Part shown: positions 37,651-47,405 of the stretch, piece after piece
Layout of the letters: each line of letters begins with the position of its first letter
Numbering within the stretch: position 1 is the stretch's first letter
Source: Propionibacteriaceae bacterium
Lineage (GTDB): Bacteria; Actinomycetota; Actinomycetes; Propionibacteriales; Propionibacteriaceae
Assembly: GCA_017306015.1 (NCBI GenBank)
Contig: JAFKJK010000007.1
Coordinates: 614,012-678,011 of the forward strand
Length of the DNA stretch: 64,000 nt
Reading direction: 5' to 3'
Translations under genes and position numbers: made by a program
Notes under the pieces: generated by a model
Databases searched by the model: none
Seen by the model: the letters and a program-made list of their open reading frames with translations, nothing else
What the model was told of the DNA's origin: nothing

Positions 37651-38412
37651 TCAGCGGACGGTGAATCCGGCCGCGGCGAGGGCCTTCTTGACCTCGGCGA
37701 TGGTGAGGGTGCCGTAGTGGAAGACGCTGGCGGCCAGGACGGCGTCCGCGCCGGCTCGGGCGGCCTCGACGAAGTGTTCGGCGGTGCCGGCTCCGCCGGA
37801 GGCGATCACCGGGACGTCGACGACGGCCCTGACCGCGGCGATCATCTCCAGGTCGAAGCCGTTGGTGGTGCCGTCGGCGTCCATCGAGTTCAGCAGCACC
37901 TCTCCGGCGCCGCGCTCGACGGCCTCGCGCACCCAGGCGATCGCGTCCAGGCCGGCAGCGGCGCGTCCGCCGTGCGTGGTCACGCCGAAGCCGGACGGCT
38001 GGTCGGGCTCCCGGCGGGCGTCCAGCGAGAGCACGAGCACCTGGTTGCCGAACCGTTGCGCGATCTCGTCGATCACCTGCGGCCGGGCGATCGCGCCGGT
38101 GTTGATGCCGACCTTGTCCGCGCCGGTGCGCAGGAGGGTGTCCACGTCGGCCGCTTCGCGCACTCCCCCGCCGACGCACAGCGGGATGAACACGGTCTCG
38201 GCCGTCCTGCGGACCACGTCGTAGGTGGTGGCCCGTCCCTGCGCGGACGCGGACACGTCCAGGAACACCAGCTCGTCGGCGCCGTCCGCGCCATAGGCGG
38301 AGGCCAGTTCGACGGGGTCGCCGGCGTCCCGGAGGTTGCGGAAGTTGACGCCCTTGACGACCCGCCCGTCGTGCACGTCGAGGCAGGGAATCACCCGGAT
38401 GGCCACCGTCAT
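37651..38412 (-). CDS. hisF: Imidazole glycerol phosphate synthase, cyclase subunit
   Basis: 253 residues, beta/alpha barrel. [20 protein letters not shown] at the N-terminus places the first catalytic Asp near 12, and LSLDARRE the second near 130. Phosphate-binding motifs VGGGVRE and ASGGAG are present. It uses the ammonia from HisH to form imidazole glycerol phosphate and AICAR in histidine synthesis. No hisH or other his genes are in the window, so the operon is split. Divergent from an SDR gene. Confidence 0.97.
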   Translation of the reverse strand: MTVAIRVIPCLDVHDGRVVKGVNFRNLRDAGDPVELASAYGADGADELVFLDVSASAQGRATTYDVVRRTAETVFIPLCVGGGVREAADVDTLLRTGADKVGINTGAIARPQVIDEIAQRFGNQVLVLSLDARREPDQPSGFGVTTHGGRAAAGLDAIAWVREAVERGAGEVLLNSMDADGTTNGFDLEMIAAVRAVVDVPVIASGGAGTAEHFVEAARAGADAVLAASVFHYGTLTIAEVKKALAAAGFTVR

Positions 38413-38462
38413 GCCCTCAGGGTACGGGAGCGGCGTGCGGGCAGCGGCGTCACAATGGTGGG

Positions 38463-39302
38463 GTGACCCCAGAGCACAGGACCATCGTCATCACCGGAGC
38501 CAGCGACGGCATCGGCGCCGCTGCCGCCGCCCAGCTCTCCGCGTCCGGCCATCGGATCGTCGTGGTCGGCCGGTCGCCGGAGAAGACCCGCGCCACCGCC
38601 GACGCCGTCCGGGCGGATGCCAGCTTCACCGCCGACTTCGCCGACCTCGACCAGGTGCGCCGGCTCGCCGCAGACCTGCGCGAGGCGTGCCCCCGCATCG
38701 ACGTCCTCGCCAACAACGCCGGCGGCGTGTTCCCGCGCCGGACCCGCAGCGTGGACGGCCTCCCGCTGACCATGCAGGTGAACCACCTGGCACCGTTCCT
38801 GCTCACCCACGAACTGCTGGACGTCCTGCTGGCGAGCCGGGCCGCCGTGGTCAACACCGCGAGCATGGCGGCCATGGCCGGGCACGTGCTGCCCGGCGAC
38901 CTCGACGGCGTCGGCCCGACCCGTCCCGGGTTCGCGTACTCCAACGCCAAGCTGTCGAACATCATCTTCACCAGGGGCCTGCACCGGCGCTACTCCGGAC
39001 GCGGTCTGGCCGCCGTCGCCTTCCACCCGGGCGTGGTCGCCACCAGCTTCGGCAGCACCGTCGGCGGCGCGACCGCGCTGTGGTACGCCAGCGGGCTGGG
39101 CCGGCGGTTCATGATCTCCGCCGAGCAGGGCGGTGCGAACCTGGCCCACTTCGCCGCCGGGACGCCGGGCCTCGACTGGACCAGCGGCGAGTTCTACGAC
39201 GACCACTGGCAGGTCGCCCGGGTGCCCCGCCAGGCCGGCGACGACCGCGTCATCGACGGCCACTGGAACCTGTCCGCACGGCTCGTCGGCGTCCAGCCCT
39301 GA
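38463..39302 (+). CDS. SDR family oxidoreductase
   Basis: 279 residues, retinol-dehydrogenase-like short-chain dehydrogenase. NADP-binding [18 protein letters not shown] near 84, catalytic Ser near 134 (NTASMA), and Tyr159/Lys163 in YSNAK. The C-terminal KFLxxx-type tail is short. Substrate unknown. GTG start 38463. Divergent from hisF (50 bases apart), followed by repeat cluster C starting 27 bases after its stop. Confidence 0.9.
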   Translation: MTPEHRTIVITGASDGIGAAAAAQLSASGHRIVVVGRSPEKTRATADAVRADASFTADFADLDQVRRLAADLREACPRIDVLANNAGGVFPRRTRSVDGLPLTMQVNHLAPFLLTHELLDVLLASRAAVVNTASMAAMAGHVLPGDLDGVGPTRPGFAYSNAKLSNIIFTRGLHRRYSGRGLAAVAFHPGVVATSFGSTVGGATALWYASGLGRRFMISAEQGGANLAHFAAGTPGLDWTSGEFYDDHWQVARVPRQAGDDRVIDGHWNLSARLVGVQP

Positions 39303-39328
39303 GACTGGCCACCCTCGCCCGCGACCAC

Positions 39329-39466
39329 CGAACCACCGGGGACAGGTACTTCGGTTCAACCCGCCGAACCACCGGGGACAGGTACCTCGGTTCACCCCAC
39401 CGAACCACCGGGGACAGGTACTTCGGTTCAGCCCGCTGAACCGTCGGGGACAGGCACCTCGGTTCA
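39329..39466. repeat. Cluster C of the TGAACC/GGTTCA repeat (4 units)
   Basis: Units 39329-39358, 39365-39394, 39401-39430 and 39437-39466, all 30 bp and in the same orientation, exactly 36 bp apart, with 6-base spacers. Cores read CGGGGACAGGTAC or, in unit 4, CAGGCAC. They lie between the convergent SDR and helY genes. The remaining stretch to 39596 shows only short CCCGGG repeats. Confidence 0.92.
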
Positions 39467-39596
39467 CCCCGCGATCCGGCCCTGACGCTGGCCGCCCTCG
39501 CCCGGGACGGAACTCATCCCGGGTCAGGCCCGGGACGGCAGGACGCCCGGGATCGCGCGATGGGAGGGTCGGCGTCGGAACGGCCACCCCACCACG

Positions 39597-42311
39597 TCAG
39601 TCGTCCTCGAGCGGGGCGGCGTCGACCACACCGCGGCGGACGTGGAAGATCAGCTCCCGCGCCGTGTCGCGCAACGGACCCGGGCCGACGGCGTCGGCGA
39701 GCTGGCCGGCGGCGTCCATCACCATGCGTGCCCAGCGGACGAAGTCGCCGGCGGTGAGGCCGGACCGTTCCAGCACCTCGGCGAGCTCGGCTCCGGCCGT
39801 CCAGGCGTGGATGGCCTCGGCGAAGCCGATCTCCGGCGGGTCGTGACTGGGCAGGCGGTGATCGCGTTCGACCAGCGACACCTCCCGCCAGACGCGCCGC
39901 AGCTGCTGCTGGGCGTCCTCGCTGGCGCGGTCGGGCATCCGGGACGGGCCGCGGGACTCTCCCCGAGCCTCGTAGACCAGCGAGGACACCACCGCGGCCA
40001 GCTGGGGGGCGGTCAGGGTGTCGAAGACGCCTGAGCGGACCGCCTCGGCCGTGACCAGGTCGAGCTCGGAGTAGATCCGCGACAGCATCCGTCCCGCGGG
40101 CAGGACGTGACGTCCGCCCTCGTCGAGGTAGCCGAGCGACTCCAGCACCGAGCAGACCCGGTCGAAGCGGACGGCGATCGTGTTGGTGCGCCGGTCGGCC
40201 TGCCGCTGGGCGGTCTCGCGGTCACGTTCCAGCCGCAACGCGGCCTCCGCGTACCGGGCGTGGGTCTCCCGGTCCGGGCAGCGGTGCACCGGATGTGCCT
40301 TCATCCGGGCGCGCAACTCGGCGATCCCGGCCATCGCGTCGGCGTCGGCGGCGTCGTCCGGACGGGTGATGACCAGGTCGCCGCGGGAGATCCTGGCCTC
40401 CAGCGCGGCGGCCAGGTTGCGCCGGAAGGCCGGCGAGCGGCGATCGAAGTGCTTGGGCACCTTCACCTGCCCGGCCACCGTCGGCGGCTGCGGGAAGTCG
40501 GCCGCGCTCAGCCGCCGAACCTGCCGGTCCACCGTCAGGACCGTCGGCGTGGGGACGCCGGTGTCGATCACCACCGCCCAGCCCCGGTGCCGCTTGCCCG
40601 GGACGTCGACGATGTCGCCGGGACGCAGCCCGCTGAGCACCTCGATCACCTCGGCGCGCCGGTCGGTCCTCCGCTGCCGGGCTGCGCCGGCCTCCACGGC
40701 GGAGATCTCCGCCCGCAGGCGGAAGTACTCCGCTGCGTCCCCGCGGTCGCAGGCCGCCTGCGCCCACTCGGCCGCGATCCGCCCGGTGCTGGCCTGGACG
40801 GAGCGGGCGAGCCCGACCACGGACCGGTCGGACTGGAACTGCGCGAAGGACTGCTCCAGCAGGCCGCGGGCGCGCTGGCGTCCAACCGTCGCGACCAGGT
40901 TCACCGCCATGTTGTAGGTCGGGACGAAGGCAGAACGCAGCGGGTAGGTCCGGCGGGAGGCCAGGCCCGCCAGCGCGCGCGGGTCGAGCCCGGGCTGCCA
41001 GCAGACGACCGCGTGGCCCTCGACGTCGATGCCGCGCCGGCCGGCCCGTCCGGTCAGCTGGGTGTACTCGCCGGCGGTGATGTCGGCGTGCGTCTCGCCG
41101 TTGTACTTCACCAGCTTCTCCAGCACGACGCTCTTCGCGGGCATGTTGATGCCCAGGGCGAGCGTCTCGGTCGCGAAGACGACCTTCACCAGCCCGGCGG
41201 CGAACGCCTCCTCGACGGCCTCCTTGAAGGCCGGCAGGAGACCGGCGTGGTGGGCGGCGATGCCACTGCTGAACGCCTCCAGGAAGCGGTCGTAGCCGAG
41301 AGCGGCCAGGTCCGAGGCGCTCAGGCCCGCGGTGTGCTGCCGGGCGATCTCCCGCAGCCGGGCGCGCTGGGCGGTACTGGTCAGCCGCAGGCCCGAGTTG
41401 AGCAGCTGGCCGACGGCGGTGTCGCAGCCCTGCCGGGAGAAGATGAAGTAGATCGCCGGCAGCAGCCCGTCCGCCTCGAGCCGTTCGATCGTGGCGTCGC
41501 GGCGCGGCACGAGCTGCCGGCTGGCGTCCAGCCGGCCGCGGGCGGCGGCCCCGCCGTAGCGTCCCGAGCCATAGCCGACCGAACTGCGTCCGTTCCCGGA
41601 GCGTCCCCGCGGACGCCGGCTGTCGTCGCGCTGGCTGCGGGACTCGCCCTTGGCGATCCTGAGCAACTCCGGGTTGACGTCTGCCCCGGCGAACAGCTCG
41701 ACGAGCCGGCGTCCCACCATGACGTGCTGGTACAGCGGGACCGGTCGCCGTTCGGAGACCACGACCTCCACCCCGCCGCGGACCTCGGAGAGCCACTCCC
41801 CGAACTCCTCCGCGTTGCTGACCGTCGCCGACAGGGCGACCAGCTGCACCGAGTCCGCCAGGGAGATGATCACCTCCTCCCACACCGGGCCGCGGAAGCG
41901 ATCGGCGAGGTAGTGCACCTCGTCCATCACGACGAAGCCGAGGTTCGCCAGCGTCGGCGAGCCGGCGTAGATCATGTTCCGCAGCACCTCGGTGGTCATC
42001 ACCACCACCGGCGCCTCGCCGTTGATCGTGGTGTCGCCGGTGAGCAGGCCGATGGCCTCGGTGCCATAGCGGTCGCACAGGTCGTGGTACTTCTGGTTGC
42101 TCAGCGCCTTGATCGGGGTGGTGTAGAAGCACTTTCGGCCGGTTTCCAGCGCGAGGTGGACGGCGTACTCCCCCACCACCGTCTTGCCGGCACCTGTCGG
42201 GGCCGCGACCAGCACTCCGGCTCCGGCGCGGACGTGCTCGCACGCCGCCAGCTGGTAGTCGTCGAGCGCGAAGGAGTACCCGGCCGCGAAGTCGGCCACC
42301 CCGGTCGTCAC
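39597..42311 (-). CDS. helY: Ski2/Mtr4-type DEAD/DEAH box helicase HelY
   Basis: 904 residues. Superfamily 2 helicase: Walker A APTGAGKT near 37-44, DEVHYL box, SATVSN, motif VI QLTGRAGRRGID, and a C-terminal DSHCT-like domain. RNA helicase of the Ski2 branch, often with unclear function in bacteria. Conserved in Actinomycetota after tatA-tatC, as here. GTG 42311 overlaps the stop of the lipid kinase gene (GTGA), so it is the last gene of the pafB-to-helY operon. Confidence 0.95.
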   Translation of the reverse strand: MTTGVADFAAGYSFALDDYQLAACEHVRAGAGVLVAAPTGAGKTVVGEYAVHLALETGRKCFYTTPIKALSNQKYHDLCDRYGTEAIGLLTGDTTINGEAPVVVMTTEVLRNMIYAGSPTLANLGFVVMDEVHYLADRFRGPVWEEVIISLADSVQLVALSATVSNAEEFGEWLSEVRGGVEVVVSERRPVPLYQHVMVGRRLVELFAGADVNPELLRIAKGESRSQRDDSRRPRGRSGNGRSSVGYGSGRYGGAAARGRLDASRQLVPRRDATIERLEADGLLPAIYFIFSRQGCDTAVGQLLNSGLRLTSTAQRARLREIARQHTAGLSASDLAALGYDRFLEAFSSGIAAHHAGLLPAFKEAVEEAFAAGLVKVVFATETLALGINMPAKSVVLEKLVKYNGETHADITAGEYTQLTGRAGRRGIDVEGHAVVCWQPGLDPRALAGLASRRTYPLRSAFVPTYNMAVNLVATVGRQRARGLLEQSFAQFQSDRSVVGLARSVQASTGRIAAEWAQAACDRGDAAEYFRLRAEISAVEAGAARQRRTDRRAEVIEVLSGLRPGDIVDVPGKRHRGWAVVIDTGVPTPTVLTVDRQVRRLSAADFPQPPTVAGQVKVPKHFDRRSPAFRRNLAAALEARISRGDLVITRPDDAADADAMAGIAELRARMKAHPVHRCPDRETHARYAEAALRLERDRETAQRQADRRTNTIAVRFDRVCSVLESLGYLDEGGRHVLPAGRMLSRIYSELDLVTAEAVRSGVFDTLTAPQLAAVVSSLVYEARGESRGPSRMPDRASEDAQQQLRRVWREVSLVERDHRLPSHDPPEIGFAEAIHAWTAGAELAEVLERSGLTAGDFVRWARMVMDAAGQLADAVGPGPLRDTARELIFHVRRGVVDAAPLEDD

Positions 42312-43255
42312 GACGCCGGGGTGTACAGGGTGAGCGTGTCCGGCACGGCCCGCAACGTCACCGGGACGGCGCCGAGCTCCTCACCGTCCGCCATCGCGTA
42401 GAGGCCGTCGCCGTCGACGACCACTTCGCTGGCGGTGAGCAGCTCCACCGCCGGATCGGTGACGAAGCCACCGGTGTACATCGCCGGCAGGAGCCGCAGC
42501 AGCGTCATCCGCGACACCGGGTTGATCACGGTCAGGTCGAGCTTGCCGTCGGTCACCGACGCCCGGGGGCAGCCCTGCATGCCGCCGCCGAACCAGCCGG
42601 CGTTCCCGACGGCGATGAACATGGCGGTCTGCTCACGCACCACGCCGTCGATGACCATCCGGTAGCTCAACGGCTCGAAGCTGCTGAGCTCGGCCAGCGC
42701 GGAGAAGCCGTAGGTGAGCGCCCCCAACCGCATCTTGCTGTGGTTGGAGCGATAGTTGACCCGTCCGTCGAAGCCGGTGGAGACGATCGAACCCACCCAG
42801 CGGTGCTCGGCCCCGTCCACCAGGTTGCCGGTGGCGGACATCAGGTCGATCCGGGTCGTGTGGCCGCCCACGACCGCGTCGACCGCGGCCAGCGGTTGCG
42901 TCGGCACGCCGACGCCGCGACAGAAGTCGTTGCCGCGGCCCGCGGGGACCAGCCCCAGCGGGACGCCGGTGTTGGCGGCGGCGTTCAGGCCGAGGTGCAT
43001 CATGCCGTCCCCGCCCATCACCAGCAGCGAGTCGGTGCCCCCACCGAGCCGCGCGGCCTCCGCCCGCTCGACGATCTCGATGCACCGGAGCCGCGCTTCG
43101 GCCCAGGTCGAGGTCTGGAAGACCCGCAGGCTGACCCCGGGCATCCCGGTGAGCAGGGCGCCGGTGACCTTGGGCAGCAGCCGGCCAGCGCGGCCGCCGC
43201 CGGCCGACGGGTTCACGACCAGGCTGAGGGCCGACCCGTCGTAGCGCAGCGCCAC
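42308..43255 (-). CDS. Diacylglycerol kinase family lipid kinase
   Basis: 315 residues. VVNPSAGGGRAGR at the N-terminus, the kinase signature VMGGDGMMHLGLNAAANT, and PAGRGNDFCRG. C-terminal DGLYAMADGEELGAVPV matches the DgkB/YegS fold. It phosphorylates diacylglycerol or a related lipid. GTG start (43255) lies inside the last codons of tatC. Insertion of this gene between tatC and helY is the only departure from the order I recall for mycobacteria. Confidence 0.92.
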   Translation of the reverse strand: MALRYDGSALSLVVNPSAGGGRAGRLLPKVTGALLTGMPGVSLRVFQTSTWAEARLRCIEIVERAEAARLGGGTDSLLVMGGDGMMHLGLNAAANTGVPLGLVPAGRGNDFCRGVGVPTQPLAAVDAVVGGHTTRIDLMSATGNLVDGAEHRWVGSIVSTGFDGRVNYRSNHSKMRLGALTYGFSALAELSSFEPLSYRMVIDGVVREQTAMFIAVGNAGWFGGGMQGCPRASVTDGKLDLTVINPVSRMTLLRLLPAMYTGGFVTDPAVELLTASEVVVDGDGLYAMADGEELGAVPVTLRAVPDTLTLYTPAS

Positions 43256-43256
43256 C

Positions 43257-44087
43257 TCAGGCCACCGCCTCGGCTCTGGCCTTCCTGCGGTCGTGGACGC
43301 GGCAGATCACCTCGGCGATCAGGTACAGGGCGACCATCGGCAACGCCAGGGCGAGCATCGAGAACGGGTCGGTGGACGGCGTCGCCGCAGCTCCGAACAC
43401 GAACAGGCCGAAGATCACGTAGGTGCGTGCCTTCTTGAGCTGCTCTGCCGTGAGCACGCCCATCATGTTCGCCCCGACCACCACCACCGGCATCAGGAAG
43501 CCCAGCCCAAAGATCACCATCATCTGCAGGGTGAGCTTCAGGAAGTCCTTGATGTCCAGCAGGTTCGTCACCGGGACGGTGTCCGGGGTGAAGGCGATCA
43601 GCACCGAGATGCCCTGCGGCAGGATGTAGTAGCCGATCAGCACGCCGAGCAGGAACAGCGGTACGGCGGCACCCAGGAACGCCAGCGCATACTTCTTCTC
43701 CTTGGTCAGCAGTGCGGGTGCGATGTAGGCCCACAGCTGGTAGATCCAGATCGGCGAGGACAGGACCAGCCCGGCGACAATGGAGACCTCGAGCGCCAGC
43801 GTGAAGGGTGCCGTCACACCACTGATCACCGGCGTGGTGGTGATCTCGGGGTGGCTGGCCTTCAGCATCTCGGCCGCCTGAAGGTAGGGATGCATCAGCA
43901 CCAGATAGAGCTGGTCGTAGAAGAAGGCGGCGACGATGCTCAATACGACCAGGGCGAACACGGCGACGATCACCCGGTAGCGGAGTTCCCGCAGGTGGTC
44001 GGCCAGCGACATCATCCCGTCGGGATCGGACTTGGGCGGACGCAACCAGCTCAGGCGCTGTTTCGGTTTCACTGCGGCGGCGGTCAC
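43257..44087 (-). CDS. tatC: Twin-arginine translocase subunit TatC
   Basis: 276 residues with six membrane helices. The cytoplasmic N-terminal signature MSLADHLRELRYRVI, PFTLALEVSIVAGLVLSSPIWIYQ and RTYVIFGLFVFGAAATPS are diagnostic. It recognises the RR signal of folded export substrates. GTG 44087 was chosen (just beyond the tatA stop at 44089); a longer frame to 44165 reads over tatA. Confidence 0.96.
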   Translation of the reverse strand: MTAAAVKPKQRLSWLRPPKSDPDGMMSLADHLRELRYRVIVAVFALVVLSIVAAFFYDQLYLVLMHPYLQAAEMLKASHPEITTTPVISGVTAPFTLALEVSIVAGLVLSSPIWIYQLWAYIAPALLTKEKKYALAFLGAAVPLFLLGVLIGYYILPQGISVLIAFTPDTVPVTNLLDIKDFLKLTLQMMVIFGLGFLMPVVVVGANMMGVLTAEQLKKARTYVIFGLFVFGAAATPSTDPFSMLALALPMVALYLIAEVICRVHDRRKARAEAVA

Positions 44088-44088
44088 G

Positions 44089-44313
44089 TCAGTTCTGCTC
44101 CGGCTCGGACGGTGATGCCGGCGTGCCCACCGGGACGGCGGACGGGGACGGCGGCGAGCCGGCACTGGGCTTGTCCCCGCGGAACGAGGCCATCTCTTCG
44201 GAGAAGGTGCGGACGGCTCGGCCCGCGTTGCGACCGATGCCGGGCAGCCGCGAACCGCCGAACAGCAGCAGCGCGATCAGCACCAGGATCGCCCACTCCC
44301 AGCCAGACGGCAT
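44089..44313 (-). CDS. tatA: Twin-arginine translocase subunit TatA
   Basis: 74 residues. Single N-terminal helix (WAILVLIALLLFGGSRLP), amphipathic helix GIGRNAGRAVRTFSEEM and a Pro/Ser-rich tail. Forms the channel part of the Tat system. ATG 44313 has AAGGAG 6 bases upstream; a GTG directly before it is less well placed. No tatB is present here, as in many Actinomycetota where it lies elsewhere. Confidence 0.95.
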   Translation of the reverse strand: MPSGWEWAILVLIALLLFGGSRLPGIGRNAGRAVRTFSEEMASFRGDKPSAGSPPSPSAVPVGTPASPSEPEQN

Positions 44314-44363
44314 CACAGTCTCCTTCGTGCAGGAGCAACCCTAGGGTGTCTCGCCCACCAACC

Positions 44364-44555
44364 CTAGCTCGCGGACGAACTGAATTCGGTCGGCTGGAGC
44401 TGCGCCAGCAGGTCGCCGAGCTCCTCCAGCCGCTTGCCGAGCATCTCCAGCTCGCTGAACAGGTCGGACGCCTTGTGCCACAGCCACACCGCGTAGCTGA
44501 TCAGCGTGATCAGCCCGGCAAGGGCGATCAGCCCGAAGATCAGCACCCAGATCAT
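44364..44555 (-). CDS. Small membrane protein between pafC and tatA
   Basis: 63 residues: one N-terminal helix (VLIFGLIALAGLITLISYAV) and a C-terminal amphipathic/coiled-coil part (SELEMLGKRLEELGDLLAQL). Not a known family to me. It has a GGAGG-containing leader and sits in the pafB-pafC-tatA-tatC operon. The layout recalls TatA/TatB (one helix plus amphipathic region), but it lacks the FG hinge and I do not call it TatB. Confidence 0.72.
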   Translation of the reverse strand: MIWVLIFGLIALAGLITLISYAVWLWHKASDLFSELEMLGKRLEELGDLLAQLQPTEFSSSAS

Positions 44556-44574
44556 GGCTGCACCCTACCTCCAC

Positions 44575-45522
44575 CTAGCCGGCCCGATAGGCACGCAGCG
44601 CGTCCTCCGCCGCCTGCCGGGCGTCCGCCGCCGCCTCCGGCGGGCTGACCGCCAGCACCCCGGGACCGAGCCGGAGCAGGAGCGATCGCAGCCACGCAGG
44701 GTCGGCGACCAGCAGGTCCACCTCGACCGCCGACTCGCCGGGACGGACGGCCAGGGTCGGGTAGTACTCGGTGATCCACCCGGCCTCCGGGGCCAGCCGC
44801 AGGGTGACCGTCGCGGCGTCCGGCCTCAGCTCGAGCCAGCCGGCACCGAAGTCGGGCGGCTCGCCGAGCCGGGGCCGCCGTCCCTTCGCCGGGCGGACCG
44901 TTCCGATCCGGTCCAGCCGGTAGGTCCGCCAGTCACGACGCTCCAGGCTCCAGGCCTGCAGATAGCCGTAGCCGTCCCGGACGATCAGCTTCACCGGGGC
45001 CACCTTCGGCACCGACGACTCCAACCCGGAGTCGGTGTAGTCGAACTCGACCAGGCCACGGGCGTCGATGGCGGCGGCGAGCGCGGCCCGCACGTGCTCG
45101 TCGCCGCTGGCAACGGTCACCGCCGGCGTCGCGTCGGCTGCCGGGGTGGCCGACTCCAGCTTGGCCAGGGCGCTGTCGACGCCGTCCGTGTCACTCGGCC
45201 CGGTCAGTTCGCGGACGGCGCGCAGCGCGACCAGCAGGCTGAGCGCCTCGTCCGGGGTGAACCGCATCGGCCGGGCGAGGTAGTCGGCGTTCGACAGCCG
45301 GATCCGTCCGCTGCCCTCGAGGGCATCCATGTCGATCTCGATCAGGTCGCCGGGCAGACCGCCGGGCAGGCCGCAGTACCACAGCACGTTCAGGTCCTCG
45401 ACGAGCTGCTCGGACGACACCCCGAACCTGGCCGCGGTCTCGGTGAGGTCGGCGTCGGGGTTGCGCTGCAGGTACGGCACCAGCGACAGCAGCCGGATCA
45501 CCTGGTCGGCCGAGGTGTTCAT
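44575..45522 (-). CDS. pafC: WYL-domain transcriptional regulator PafC
   Basis: 315 residues. N-terminal winged helix (QVIRLLSLVPYLQRNPDADL), central WYL domain (about 155-230; GYGYLQAWSLERRDWRTYRLDRI) and a WCX C-terminal extension. With PafB it forms the PafBC activator of the RecA-independent DNA damage response in mycobacteria. ATG overlaps the pafB stop as ATGA. Confidence 0.9.
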   Translation of the reverse strand: MNTSADQVIRLLSLVPYLQRNPDADLTETAARFGVSSEQLVEDLNVLWYCGLPGGLPGDLIEIDMDALEGSGRIRLSNADYLARPMRFTPDEALSLLVALRAVRELTGPSDTDGVDSALAKLESATPAADATPAVTVASGDEHVRAALAAAIDARGLVEFDYTDSGLESSVPKVAPVKLIVRDGYGYLQAWSLERRDWRTYRLDRIGTVRPAKGRRPRLGEPPDFGAGWLELRPDAATVTLRLAPEAGWITEYYPTLAVRPGESAVEVDLLVADPAWLRSLLLRLGPGVLAVSPPEAAADARQAAEDALRAYRAG

Positions 45523-46490
45523 GCTTCGGCTCCCCGTTCGTCCGTCGGGCCCGCTACCGCCTCGAGCCGGGTGATGACCGCCTGCCGGAGCGTGTCGGGG
45601 GCCAGGACGAGCACATCGGCGCCCCGGGCGCACAGTTCGGCGGCGAAGTCCCCCGGCCGGGCATAGCCGACACGGTAGGCCTGGTAGCCCGGCGGGACGG
45701 GCTGCACGTCCGGCTCGGGCGATCCGCCCCGGCGCAGGTCGTTCGCCCGTCCGTCCCGCAGCGCGAGCAGCGCGGTCTCGTCGCTGGCTGCCGGTTCCAG
45801 GCTGCGCCAGGCCTTGGCGACGTCCAGGTCCTCCGGCAGGCGGTAGCTCCCGGGCTTGCCGATCCGGGTGGCCACCCCGTCCACGCGGGCGACCTTGAAG
45901 ACGCGAGGCGCGTCGCGGCCGCGGTCGTGGCCGAGGAGGTACCAGGCTCCGCGGCGGGACGTCATCGCCCACGGCTCCACGCGCCGGACCTCGCCGCGGT
46001 AGCCGAAGCTGATCGGCGCCCGCTCGGCGTAGGCGGCCCAGATGCCGGGGAAGGCCGGTTCTCTCGCCCCGACGGACGGGGCGAACGCCGACAGCCGCGT
46101 CGGGTCGGGGTCGACGCCGGCGGCGCGCAGCTTGGCCAGCGCGGACACCGTCCGGCCGGCCTGCGTGGCCGACTCCCAGACGCTGGCAGCCAAGCCCAGG
46201 GCCGCGGTCTCGGCGGGGGTGAACTCGATCGCCGGCAGTTCGAAGGCGGCGCGCAGGATCCGGTAGCCGACGTCGTCGGGGAACAGCGGGTCGTTGCTGC
46301 CCGTCTCGACCGGGACGCCGAGGTGGCGCAACTCGTCCTTGTCGCGCTCGAAGGTGCGTTCGAACGCGGCGTCGGACAGGCCGTGGTAGCCCTCGACCAC
46401 CTCGCGGATGTGCGCTTTCTCGACGAACCGCCGGGACATGAGCAGGCAGATCGCCAGGTTCATGATCCGTTCGGACTTCTGCTGCGTCAT
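45519..46490 (-). CDS. pafB: WYL-domain transcriptional regulator PafB
   Basis: 323 residues. N-terminal SERIMNLAICLLMSRRFVEK-type winged helix, WYL domain (WAMTSRRGAWYLLGHDRGRDAPRVFKVARV), C-terminal extension. ATG 46490 has a GGAGAG site. It is the partner of PafC. In mycobacteria pafA (Pup ligase) precedes pafBC; here a CAP-domain protein gene lies upstream instead, so the operon has lost or never had the proteasome link. Confidence 0.92.
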   Translation of the reverse strand: MTQQKSERIMNLAICLLMSRRFVEKAHIREVVEGYHGLSDAAFERTFERDKDELRHLGVPVETGSNDPLFPDDVGYRILRAAFELPAIEFTPAETAALGLAASVWESATQAGRTVSALAKLRAAGVDPDPTRLSAFAPSVGAREPAFPGIWAAYAERAPISFGYRGEVRRVEPWAMTSRRGAWYLLGHDRGRDAPRVFKVARVDGVATRIGKPGSYRLPEDLDVAKAWRSLEPAASDETALLALRDGRANDLRRGGSPEPDVQPVPPGYQAYRVGYARPGDFAAELCARGADVLVLAPDTLRQAVITRLEAVAGPTDERGAEA

Positions 46491-46583
46491 CTTCCGCTCT
46501 CCAGGGGCCTCCACGAGGCTAGCAGCGCTGCCGGCGCAGACCCGTCCGCAGCGCCCGACGAAGGGACGATCGGCGCGGCGAGG

Positions 46584-47405
46584 CTACTGCCCGTCGCTCG
46601 CCAGCAGGAGGGTGAGCCAGAGCTTGCCGGCGCTGTCCCAGGCGAAGCCGACGCCCAGATGGGACCAGCGCGCCTCCATGTCCGCGCTGCAGTCGCTGAT
46701 CACGTTCCCGCCGACCTCGTGCGCCCCGCACGCGGCCAGCGGGCTGTCCGCAGAAAGGTAGCCCGCGGCGAGTTCCGCGGCCATGGTCGGGTGGTAGGGA
46801 CTCCAGGTCTTCAGCGGGAGGTACCACACCCACTCGTACGCGTCGGAGACCTGGGCCCAGTCGGGCGCGACGGGCTTGTGCTTCTTGGCGGACTTTGTCG
46901 ACCACGACGTTGCGATCTTGTCCAGTGCCGCCGAACGCTGCAGGGGGACGGCCTTCCCCGCCGCCATCGCGTCCGCCATTCCCGGAACGTTCGCCCGCGC
47001 GGCGTTGATGGCCTGGAGCAGGGCGGCGGCCTGTGTCGACGCGGTGAGCGTGCTGATCCGCAGCGGCCTGGTCGACACCGTCGTCTTCACTGCCGGATCG
47101 CCGGCGGCCGTCCAGGTGATCTTGGTGGTGACCTGGTAGCTGCCGGAACGCAGCTTCACGCTCTTCACATTCTTGGCGACGGTCTTCCGGCCGTGCTTCA
47201 CCGTTATCTTCGCCGACGTCACCGTCACCGCGCCCTGCTTCACGATTTCGGGTTTGACGGTGACCTTCTTGCCCTTCTGGACGAAGTACTGCCCGAAGTC
47301 CCCCACCGAGACCATCGGCTCGGTGACGGCCGTGTCCGCCGATGCCGGCGTCGGGAGAACGAATGCGAGCGCGAGCGCGGCGAGAATCGCCACCAACTTC
47401 TTCAT
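46584..47405 (-). CDS. Secreted CAP (SCP/PR-1-like) domain protein
   Basis: 273 residues. Signal peptide MKKLVAILAALALAFVLPTP then ASA cleavage (about 23). Residues 25-120 form a beta module with Lys-rich repeats. The CAP domain (about 125-273) includes LLQAINAARANVPG, WSTKSAKKH, and the late CGAHEVGGNVISDCSADMEA and HLGVGFAWDSAG. CAP proteins act outside the cell; the ligand is unknown. Start ATG 47405. Transcribed toward pafB. Confidence 0.85.
   Translation of the reverse strand: MKKLVAILAALALAFVLPTPASADTAVTEPMVSVGDFGQYFVQKGKKVTVKPEIVKQGAVTVTSAKITVKHGRKTVAKNVKSVKLRSGSYQVTTKITWTAAGDPAVKTTVSTRPLRISTLTASTQAAALLQAINAARANVPGMADAMAAGKAVPLQRSAALDKIATSWSTKSAKKHKPVAPDWAQVSDAYEWVWYLPLKTWSPYHPTMAAELAAGYLSADSPLAACGAHEVGGNVISDCSADMEARWSHLGVGFAWDSAGKLWLTLLLASDGQ

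Noticed and set aside
39329..39466. Repeats with 36-bp period considered as a CRISPR array
   Set aside because: Spacers are only 6 bases and conserved, the repeats have inverted ends, no cas genes are near, and the same element occurs elsewhere as a family.
40107..42401. A 764-codon open frame antisense to helY
   Set aside because: All helicase motifs are on the minus strand; the plus-strand frame has no recognisable domain.
44364..44555. Small membrane protein called as TatB
   Set aside because: It lacks the N-terminal Phe-Gly hinge between helix and amphipathic part, and its amphipathic segment is unlike TatB.
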